Assembly: GCF_036785885.1 (NCBI RefSeq)
Contig: NC_092312.1
Location: forward strand, 10,000,001-10,064,000
Source: Coffea arabica
Lineage: Eukaryota; Streptophyta; Magnoliopsida; Gentianales; Rubiaceae
DNA length: 64,000 nucleotides
Reading direction: 5' to 3'
Positions 52,292 to 64,000 of this stretch are shown piece by piece (position 1 is the stretch's first letter; every line of letters begins with the position of its first letter). Made by a program: the position numbers and the translations under genes. The notes under the pieces are model-generated. The model ran no database searches. It worked only from the letters and a program-made list of their open reading frames with translations, and was not told where the DNA came from.

Positions 52292-55200
52292 ATGGTTAAT
52301 CTCACAAAACAAGAGTTCATACCTCTTGATATTTCTGGAAAAAATTATTTATTGTGGGTTTTAGATGTTGAAATTCATCTTGAGGCAATGGGTCTTGGTA
52401 ATACTATTGTTAATGAGAATGATGCCTCAAATGAAGACCGTGCTAAGGCCATGATTTTCCTTCGTTGTCATTTAGATGAATGATTAAAAGTAGAGTATTT
52501 TACTGTCAAAAATCCTCTCGTCCTTTGGCAAGATTTGAAAGAAAGATTCGATCACCTGAAGTTGATTGTTCTTCCAAAAGTCCGATATGATTGGCTTCAT
52601 TTACGGCGACAAGATTTTAAATCTGTCAACGAATATAATTCAGCCATGTTCAAAATTACTTCTCAATTATCATTGTGTGGTGAAAAAGTCACTGATGAAA
52701 ATATGTTAGAGAAAATATTCTCTACTTTTCATGTCTCTAATATGCTCCTGCAGTAGCAATATAGAGAGAAAGGATTTAAGAAGTATTTTGAACTTATTGC
52801 ATTTCTTCTGTTGGTTGAACAAAATAATGAATTATTGCTGAAAAATCATGAGTCCCGACCAACTGGTGCAAGTCCATTCCCTGAAACGAATGGAACTCAA
52901 TTCCAAAATTCTGGTTGAGATCGTGGACGTGGCCGTAGAGGTGGCCATGGACGTGATCGTAGTAGATTTGTGCCTCGTGAAAATTATAACCGTGGCAAGC
53001 AACAAAATATTTCCCAAAAAAGGAAAAATAACTACGATCCGAAAAATGGAGAAAAGAAAGTTTATGAAGAAAAATGCTACCGGTATGGTATGGAAGGTCA
53101 CTGGTCCCGTACCTGTCGAACGGCTGAGCATCTTGTTGACCTCTATCAAGAATCATTGAAAAAGAAAGACAAAGGTGTTGAGACAAATTTCATTGATCAA
53201 AAGAATAATTATGATGATGCTGATATGACATATCTCGATGTAACTGATTTCTTTGAACATCCTGAAGATGTCAACAAATATCCCATGATTGTTTAGATAT
53301 TTTTATAATGCTTTTATATATTTCATGTAATTTTCTTTTTATTTAATATTTATCTTCGCATTTTTATTAATATTTATTTTTATTTGATTTTTTCTTCCTG
53401 AAAAAGAAATGAATGCTAAATATTTGGGATCAAATAATGGTGATGATAACATTTGTCTCGTTGATAGTGCTTCTACGCACACCATATTGAAAAATAAAAA
53501 ATATTTTTCTTATTTAACAATGGGAGAAACAAATATTAATACCATCTGTGGTACTGCAAAATTAATTGAGAGTTCCGGAAGAGCCACTCTATTTCTTCCT
53601 GAAGGAACTAGGATTGTCGTAAATAATGCACAAGTCTCTCCCAAGTCTCGGAGAAACTTGTTGAGTTTTAAAGATATCCGCGATAATGGATATCACATCG
53701 AGATAATGAATGAGACAAATGGTAAATTTTTATTAATTACAAGTACCATTTCTGGAGGAAAATGTGTATTAGAAAAAATTGCCTTCTCTTTCTTCTGGCT
53801 TATATTATGCACAGATAAGTGCTATTGAAATTCATCACCTAGCAGACCAGAAGTCTGCTTATCCCAATAATTTTATGATTTGACATGATCGTCTCGGATA
53901 TTTTGGGTCCATTATGATGAGACGAATTATTGAGAATTCACATGGCCATTCATTGAAAAATCAAAAGGTATTGAAATCAAATGAATTCTCCTGTGTTGCC
54001 TATTCTCAAGGAAAATTAATTGTTAGACCATCACCAACTAAAGTTGGGACTGAATTTCCAACATTTCTAGAACGAATTCATGGTGATATATGTGGACCTG
54101 TAGATCCACCATGTGGACCTGTAGATCCACCCTGTGGACCATTTTGATATTTTATGGTGCTAATTGATGTATCAACTAGATGGTCCCATGTATGTTTGTT
54201 ATCTACTCGCAACATAGCGTTTGCGAGATTGCTTGCTCAGATAATCAAATTACGAGCACAGTTTCCTAATTATTCTATTAAAAGAATTCGTTTAGATAAT
54301 ACTGGTGAATATTCCTCACATGTTTTTGACGAGTATTGCATGTCCATTGGGATAACTGTTGAACATCCTGTAGCCTATGTTCACACACAAAATGGTCTAG
54401 TCGAATCATTTATTAAAAGGCTACAATTAATTGCTAGACCATTGTTGATGAGGTCTAAGTTTCCCTTATCTGCTTGGGGACATGTTATATTACATGCAGC
54501 AACACTTGTGAGAATCAGGCTGACTAGTTATCATAATTATTCCTCCTTCAATTAGTATTTGATTATGAGTCCAATATTTCTCATTTACGAATATTTGGGT
54601 GTGCGGTTTATGGTCCTATTACACCACCCCAACGTCGTAAATTGGGCCTTCAAAGGCGGTCGGGAATATATATCGGGTATGAATCACCTTCTATTATTAC
54701 ATATATTGAGTCATTGACAGGTGATTTATTTACTGCAAGATTTACAGATTGTTATTTTGATGAATCACATTTTCCGATATTAGGGGGAGGAACAGATCAA
54801 CTGAAAAAGGAAATTCCGAAAAAGGAAATCCCGAAAAAAGAAATCATTTGGAAAATATCATTAGATTTCCTGGATCCTGGTACAAAAGAATGTGTACTAG
54901 AAATTCAAAAGATCATACATTTGCAAAATATTGCAAATCAATTGCCGGATGCATTTTGTGACTTCAGAAGAGTCACCAATTCACATATTCCTGCCGAAAA
55001 TGCTCCGATTAAACTAAATGTCCCTGAAGGGCAAATCACAAGTGCTAATGAATCCAAAGCACGCTTGAAGCGTGGAAGACCTCTTGGTTCCAAAGATAAA
55101 AATTCTCGAAAGAAAAGAGGATCAAATGAATTAATAATTAGTGACAAAATTCAACCTCTTGAAGAGCCAACTCTCAAAGAGCCAACTCCTGAAGAGAATG

Positions 55201-56626
55201 AAATTATAGAAAATTCGATAAACTTATCACTACAAGAAAAAATTGGAACAGAAGAGAAATAATTGTTGATAGTACTTTTGCATATAATGTAGCACTTGAT
55301 ATTATGATAGATGACGAGAATTATGAGCCCAGGTCGGTTGATGAATGTCGGCATAGAAATGATTGGCAAAAATGGAAAGATGCGATATAATTTGAATTAA
55401 ATTCACTGGCTAAAAGGAATGTTTTTGACCTGTAGTCCAAACACCGAAGGTATAAAGTCAGTTGGATATAAATGAATTTTTGTGAGAAAAAGGAATGAAA
55501 AGAATGAAATAGTGAGATATAAAGCAAGACTTGTAACTCAAGGCTTTTCACAAAGGCCTGGATTCACCTGTGGTAGATATGATCACATTTAGATATCTTG
55601 TGAATATTGCAGTGCATGAAAAACTTGATATGCGTCTGATGGACGTTATCACTGCTTATTTGTATGGGAATCTTGACAATAATATTTACACGAGAATTCC
55701 TGAAGGATTCAACATGGCTGAAGCATGTAAATCAAATTCTAGATATGTGTATTCTATTAGAATACAAAAGTCTTTGTATGGATTCAAACAATTTGGACGT
55801 ATGTTGTATAACCGCATCAATGAATGTTTAACTAAAGAAGGTTATACCAATGGCCCAATATGTCCATGTGTTTTTATCAAGAAAAATGGATCAAATTTTG
55901 TGATTATTGCGATATATGTTGATGATCTCAATTTGATTGGAACTCCTGAAGAGATCCAAAAGACTGTCGAATATTTGAAGAAAGAATTTGAGATCAAAGA
56001 TTTTGGAAAGACAAAATTCTGTCTTGGTTTATAAATTTTGGAATGGTATTAAACACATTTTTCGCTATCTCCAAGAAACAATTGATCTTGGTTTGTTTTA
56101 TTCAAATAAATCTAAGCCTAGGTTGCTTGGATATGCTGATGCTGGGTATTTGTCTGACCCACATAAAGCACGATCTCAGACTGACTATCTCTTTACTTGT
56201 GGCGGAACAGTCATTTCTTGGCGTTCTACAAAACAATCCTTAACTGCCACTTCATCAAATCATACTGAAATACTAGCAATTCATGAAGCCAGTCGAGAAT
56301 GCATTTGGCTAAGATCAATGACCCACTACATCCGGAAGAGTTGTGGGTTATCCTCTGAGAAGAAAATTCCTCCAACTATTTTATATGAAAAGAATGCAGC
56401 TTGTATAACTCAATTAAAAGGAGGATATTTTAAGGGAGATAGGACGAAACACATTTCACCGAAATTCTTCTTTACTCATGATTTGCAAAAGAATGGTGAG
56501 ATTGACGTGCTACAAATCCGATCGGATAATAATTTGGCAGATTTGTTTACCAAGGTTTTGCCGACTGCTACGTTTGGGAAATTGGTGAAGAATATTGGTA
56601 TGCGTCGGCTAAAAGATCTCATATAA
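52292..56626 (+). pseudogene. Copia gag-pol remnant with stops and deletions
   Basis: Broken frames in copia order: gag (52292-53295, start MVNLTKQEF), with a zinc knuckle reading CYRYGMEGHWSRTC, whose second Cys has become Tyr; protease (53409-53828, active-site-like CLVDSASTHT); integrase (about 53880-54560, from the GAG-pre-integrase part to HTQNGLVESFIKR); RT (55570-56034, with YVDDL and SLYGFKQ); and RNase H (about 56040-56626, GYADAGYLSD and KHISPKFFF). In-frame stops interrupt it repeatedly. RT runs directly into the RNase H section (FCLGL, stop, then WNGIKHIFRYL), indicating an internal deletion of the connecting region. Most of the start of RT is also missing. It cannot encode an autonomous element. 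Confidence 0.9.
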
Positions 56627-56765
56627 TGTTTGCATTAGGGGGAGAATTTATTACACAAGAATAGTGTACTTTTTTTCCTTCACTAGGGTTTTTGTCCCAC
56701 TGGATTTTTCCCTAGTAAGGTTTTAACGAGGCATATTTTTTGTGTCATGGACATCCAAGGGGGAG

Positions 56766-57176
56766 TGTTATGAAATAATGATAAGATGTGGATGTCCATT
56801 GATATTCTCAAGAAGAATTACAAGATGTGGATGTTCATTGATATTCTCAAAAAGGATTACAAGATGTGGATGTCCGTTTATATTTTCGAGATGATAGACA
56901 CATGTATTATTTCTAGATTCATTGGTACATTGGATGAACTCATTTATGGATGTACTTGATGTACTAAATTCATATATTTGTATTTAATAGGGTTCATGTA
57001 CCTTTGATCTTGGATCACCTATATATAGGGGTGTATTCTACTTCATTTATAACATTGGAAACCTTAAAACATGGAAGTACTTTGATCAGTAAATATAATA
57101 ATCATATATCTCATTTTTTCTTACTCTACTATTCCAATCTCTACTTTTGAAAGTTTCTTTTATTAGTTTTACAGCA
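56766..57176 (+). repeat. 3' LTR of the copia element
   Basis: Near-identical to the 5' LTR but about 14 bases shorter; ends TTTTACAGCA. Preceded by the purine tract AAGGGGGAG. Confidence 0.9.
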
Positions 57177-57181
57177 CCTTT

Positions 57182-57344
57182 CTTTTTTTTTACCTTCTCG
57201 CCCTTTACCAAGAGGAACTAGACAAGTTTACCAAGAGGAACTAGACAAGTAGACAACTAGTGCGTGACTATGACGGGTGGAAAATCGGAAACGGGCAATC
57301 AAATGGGATTTCAATCCTGTCCCCACCTGCTTGACTAAATCTTA
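57182..57344. repeat. Duplicated block C, middle part
   Basis: Continues block C after the copia insertion and matches block B at 26590-26730 (AAGAGGAACTAG, GACGGGTGGAAAATCGGAAA, GATTTCAATC). A short local duplication of TTTACCAAGAGGAACTAGAC is present at 57198-57247 and absent from B. Confidence 0.65.
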
Positions 57345-58737
57345 GGGCCTGTTTGGAACCTGAGTTTTTTAGGAGTTTGTCTAAAACTTTACTGTAGTAC
57401 ACTGTAGAAGTTTTTGAAAAAATTTTGTAGAAATTTTTATAAGGTGAAAAAATTTTTTGTAAGCTGCAAAATTTTGTAGAAGTTTTTTTAGAGTGAAAAA
57501 CTTTTTTTTTCTTTCTTTTTCTCTTTCTCTTTCTTTTTCTTTTCTTTCTTTCCTTTTTCTTTTTTTTCCTCTCTTCTTCTTCTTCTTCCTTTTTCTTCCT
57601 CTTCTTCTTTCTTTCCTCCCCGTTACCTCCCAGCAGCACTCACACCCGCCACCCCTCTCCTCCCTTTCCCCTTCTCTTCCCGCCATCTCCCCTCTGCCGC
57701 CGTGACCACCTCCCCCCCGCCACCTCCTGTGCCCCTTCCTCCCGCCACCCCTTGTGCCCCTTCCCCCTCTATCATCGTGATCCCCTCCCCCCGCCACCCC
57801 CTGTGCTCCTTCTCCCTCTGCCACAGCAATCCCCTCCTCCCGCCACCCCCTTGCCCTTTCCCCCTGCCATCCCCTGCCCTTTCCTCTGCCAGCATGACCC
57901 CGTCCCTACGGCACCCCCTTGCCTTTTCCCCCTCCTCTCGCCGCCCCCTGTTTTTTCCCTAGCTTCTCCCGCCACTCCCCCTTCCCCCGTCACCCCCTGC
58001 CCTTTCCTCTGCCAGCGCGACCACCTTCCCCCGTCACTCCCCTGCCCTTTCCCTAGCTTTTCCCGCCACCTCCCCTATGCGACCCCCTTCCCTGTCACCC
58101 CCTGGCCTTTCCCCAACGCGACACCCTCCTCCCACCACCCCGCGGACGGCGCTGAAATAGTCCCCCAGTTTCCGGCAAAAAGCATAGAGGAATTTACAGA
58201 ACTTGGAACGCTTCGTCACGGAGGATTTGCTCTTCTGTATCCAGTTGAATAAGGTAACCATCACTTTGAATTTGATGTCAAATTCCTACATTCTGGACTT
58301 TTTTTCCCCTTTTTTTGCTTTTTCTGGGCTATGATTTTGCTTGTTCGGTTCTTGGGATTCCATGTTCATTTTTTGTGTTTTAAAATGAAGGATTTAAAAA
58401 TCGCCTAAAAGGGGGAGGGGGAAGGGGGCAGGGGAGGCAGAGGGGAAGAGGGAAGGGGGGAGGGAAAGAAAAAAAAAACTGTGTATGACCGGAACTGGCT
58501 GCCGGAATAGTAACCGGCGTCGGAAGTGGTGGTGGAGGTGGTGGCCAGCGGCGGAGGATGTGGTAGGTTGGGTGAGGGAGAAAAAAGAAAAAAAGTTTGA
58601 AAGGAAAGTTTTTTTGTGTATTTTTGAAGTGTGTAGGTAAAAAGTTTTGAGAAGTTTTTTGGGATTCTTGTAGCAAAAGTTGTTAAAAAACTAGTAGGTA
58701 AAAAACTTGGTCAAAAAACTCACTTCCAAACAGGCCC
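57345..58737. mobile_element. TTA-flanked TIR element with a pyrimidine-rich core
   Basis: Ends GGGCCTGTTTGGAA and its exact reverse complement are flanked by TTA (57342-57344 and 58738-58740), fitting a PIF/Harbinger-type element. Subterminal GAGTTTTTT arms also match. Block B reads straight through the equivalent site (near 26725), confirming the insertion. The 1393-base interior is not typical AT-rich MITE DNA but a long C/T-rich tract plus a GC-rich segment, possibly captured host sequence. Confidence 0.8.
57494..58140. repeat. Strand-asymmetric polypyrimidine tract
   Basis: About 650 bases in which the + strand is overwhelmingly C and T: first (CTTT)n and (CTT)n, then CCCC-rich words such as CCCCCTTCCC and CGCCACCCCCTG in diffuse repeats. 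The minus strand is correspondingly G-rich with many GGGG runs. The long open frames over it on both strands are low-complexity artefacts. Confidence 0.9.
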
Positions 58738-59360
58738 TTAGTGCCAGTAGTATTCTAGCCGTCTTGACTGCCGATAACACCGGTAGAGTGTGAACACGAA
58801 TTTTCATCCGAGAAACCAAAATGGCATCAACCAAAATCGCTCCAACGCCCTACAATTAGTACAATTAATTAAATATAAATAGAATTTAATAATTAAAATA
58901 AAAAATAGTTATTATTTAAATAACAATTTTACACCTTATCACAGACACATGGTACCTAATAGGGCATATATTCGGGAAAGGGTTAGGAATCAACCTTAGC
59001 AAGGCACTGCAATCCTAGCTTAGGTCTCCTTTTATTCTGCCATCCGTTCAATTGGTTGACTTATGTCATTTATAATCGATTTTTTTTTCACTTTTTATTT
59101 TTTTATGGAAACATTTAGTGGGCTGTAACCCATCTCTGAAATTTGTTAATGCAACTTAACTAGTAGAAACATTAGATATTAATCAAATAATCGTGAAATT
59201 TTTAATTTGATTTTCAAATCCTCTTCTTTCCTTCTTCCTTTTTATACTTTGGAGTCTCCATTAGACAAAACTTTTTCTCATTATGGGTGTGCATATGTGT
59301 TTTTAATTTTTATTTTGAGAGGTAGGTCTCATCTTTGCCATCAACTTCCCATTTTTTTTT
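58738..59360. other. End of block C and duplicated CRK flank
   Basis: 58738-58830 completes block C (GCCGTCTTGA, GATAACACC, CGAGAAACCAAAATGGCAT as in B at 26745-26815). About 58940-59150 is the diverged copy of the 3' flank of CRK copy C. No gene. Confidence 0.55.
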
Positions 59361-59620
59361 TACTTCAATTGTTCTTCATTTGGTAGGTCACCATAAAGCA
59401 ATGACTATGTACATATGCTACTCATTGCTTTATCTTTCTTTTTTTTTTTTTTAAGAATTTAAGAAGTGAGAAAGAAGAGAATTTATTTTTTTTTAACTTC
59501 AATTGTTCTTTATTTGGTAGGACAGCATAATGCAATGACTATATGCAAGTAGTACTCATTACTTTTTTTTTTGGGGTTACTTCAATTGTTCTTTATTTAT
59601 TAGGTCAGCGTAATGCAATG

Positions 59621-59655
<35 letters not shown>

Positions 59656-59667
59656 GTCATTACTTGT
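59361..59667. repeat. Three imperfect tandem copies upstream of CRK copy D
   Basis: Copies begin at about 59361, 59495 and 59578, each with ACTTCAATTGTTCTT, then TTGGTAGG or a variant, CAATGA-TAT and a CATTACTT-like tail. An (AT)n run at about 59626-59652 lies in the third copy. Confidence 0.75.
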
Positions 59668-60328
59668 TTTGGGTTTTTGGAATTTGTAAAATGGGAATTT
59701 AAATCTAGAAGTTCTAAATTGTGAAATTTTAGTTTTAACCATTAAACCACAAGGTCTCCTCCACTAATGCTGATTACTTCCTAGTGATGTTACACATAAT
59801 AAGTTAACTAAAGAAATGTCTGAAAGGAAAAATAAAAGGAAGAATGTGTTCGGTAAAAAAAAAAAAAAGAAGAAAAAATTAAGGGGGAAAATGAAAAGTT
59901 CATCTTAATATAGCCAGCGACAGAAACCTCCGACTAGAAGGAGCGTCAAAATAAGCAAGAGACCGACTGATACGAATATCTCCCATGTACACAAATGAAG
60001 TTGCAGCTCGCCAGTTTACCTGGGAATGATTCAACTATTTCAACTAGTAAATGATTCCCACCATGAGTTCCCATAGACGTGCTCGTCACTCCGATCGTTA
60101 ATGCCATACCAACAAACATACGTGCTTTGAGCCCTTCATACCATAGACAATTCAACATTGCTCGGAAAGTTGAATGGTTGACTGCTGAATATATTGCCAA
60201 ATTCTTCGCAGCTGGGGTAGTATGTTATCTAACACTCCCCACTACTTCAACTCCACCAGTTCACAATTATGCTGTATAAGTTCAAAACCTGAATACACCA
60301 ACCTAGATTCTAAGTTGGAAGGATTGCA
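59668..60328. other. Upstream region of CRK copy D
   Basis: Contains a poly-A run near 59857-59869. The short frame at 60079-60279 resembles no known family. Presumed CRK promoter; no confident TATA box. Confidence 0.4.
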
Positions 60329-63488
<3,160 letters not shown>

Positions 63489-64000
63489 AAAATGCCAAAA
63501 GAGCAAAAGACTGAGAATCTCATGGGAGCTTCAGCTTTGTCAAGTGCTTAGGTTTATCATCAAATTACACGCAATATTTTGGCTTGAAATGGGTGCTACA
63601 GAAACAATTTCCTAATCATAAAAAGACCACAAATTTGCCTGTCAAGCATCAATATTTCAGAACGTAGTCTTTTTTTTTTTTTTTAAATAGTGTGTTTGTA
63701 TTGGCCTAAATGCGCAAAACCCCATCTTTTTTGTCTTTAAGACCATAGCGTGAACGAATACGCTTCTAGGTGAATTTGACTTTGTCAGCCAGGAAGACTT
63801 ACCGTTGGGCCCATTAGAATTGACAATTGACTTTCGGCGATCAAGAAGAAAATATGGACTAGGCCGCGGCATGGTCCAGCAGCGGGGTTCTTAAGAGCTC
63901 TTGTGATTCTGAATTCGAATCTTATTCTAGATCGGCTACCAAAATTGGATTCAAATCTTATCCTAGATCGGGCTATCAAAAAAAATTGACTAGTCGCGGT
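63489..64000. other. 3' flank of CRK copy D
   Basis: No gene seen. A poly-T run lies at 63669-63684. A 36-base imperfect tandem duplication (63913-63948 and 63949-63984, unit starting ATTCGAATCTTATTCTAGA) sits at the window edge. Confidence 0.5.

Larger units (their letters stand above)
51725..57176 (+). mobile_element. Ty1/copia LTR retrotransposon, degenerate
   Basis: 5' LTR 51725-52149 (425 bases) and 3' LTR 56766-57176 (411 bases) start TGTTATGAAATAATG and end in CA. They are flanked by a perfect 5-base duplication CCTTT (51720-51724 and 57177-57181). The sequence after the 5' LTR (TATCAGCACGAG) fits a primer-binding site and GGGGGAG before the 3' LTR fits a polypurine tract. Gene order gag, protease, integrase, RT, RNase H with integrase before RT defines copia. 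The LTRs differ at a modest number of sites, so insertion is fairly recent. Confidence 0.93.

Noticed and set aside
57381-58252. Several long overlapping frames on both strands (Pro-rich, Gly-rich, Lys/Glu-rich)
   Set aside because: They are artefacts of the polypyrimidine tract, being low-complexity in every frame with no conserved domain.
60079-60279. Short frame upstream of CRK copy D as an upstream exon
   Set aside because: It has no CRK feature; the CRK signal peptide begins at 60329 or 60347 and the first exon is complete without it.

Overview
This is nuclear DNA of a flowering plant, almost certainly a eudicot. The evidence is AT-rich intergenic DNA, genes with GT-AG introns, plant-only gene families (class III peroxidase, NDR1/HIN1-like, DUF26 receptor kinases) and a dense load of plant-type MITEs, MULEs, hAT, PIF/Harbinger and Ty1/copia elements. 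An asterid (for example Rubiaceae) is only a guess. I found no CRISPR array, bacterial operon, rRNA or tRNA gene.

Layout. 0-1.7 kb: an intact four-exon class III peroxidase. 3.7-4.2 kb: a small intronless gene of unknown function. 4.9-9.7 kb: a transposon island with an AT-rich TIR element, a MULE-type MITE split by a nested solo LTR, and a decayed PIF/Harbinger element. 11.2-13.8 kb: two NDR1/HIN1-like (LEA-2) membrane protein genes. 14.8-20.9 kb, minus strand: a complete ten-exon nuclear gene for an LpxD-type UDP-3-O-acylglucosamine N-acyltransferase with a probable mitochondrial presequence. 21-29.5 kb: MITEs, a second Harbinger copy and duplicated blocks. 29.8-63.5 kb: a head-to-tail cluster of cysteine-rich receptor-like kinases (CRKs). 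Three have complete seven-exon structures (29.8-33.8, 45.0-48.4 and 60.3-63.5 kb) and one is a pseudogene (41.6-43.9 kb). Large insertions separate them: a roughly 4 kb TIR element with CpG-rich palindromes (35.7-39.7 kb), a 1.4 kb MULE with very long inverted repeats (39.8-41.3 kb), an hAT element (49.1-50.1 kb), a degenerate Ty1/copia retrotransposon with both LTRs (51.7-57.2 kb) and a 1.4 kb TTA-flanked element with a pyrimidine-rich core (57.3-58.7 kb).

How it fits together. The CRK cluster evolved by tandem duplication. All copies share exon phases and nearly identical exon sizes, and pieces of 5' and 3' flank recur at several places (23.2, 25.6, 33.8, 43.9, 48.8, 51.2 and 58.9 kb). Two of these blocks (25.6 and 51.2 kb) look like relic CRK 5' ends. 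Because the blocks are paralogous, one copy often gives the empty site for a transposon in another, so insertions can be dated relative to the duplications. The peroxidase, NHL and CRK families are commonly stress or defence related. The LpxD gene belongs to a lipid A-like pathway and shows no functional link to its neighbours.

The exon coordinates were worked out by hand from splice signals, reading-frame continuity and family conservation. No alignment or transcript evidence was available. I did not find a clearly undescribed system. The most unusual signals are three unrelated arrays of short CpG-rich repeats inside mobile elements, and a CRK whose glycine-rich loop lacks its conserved phenylalanine.
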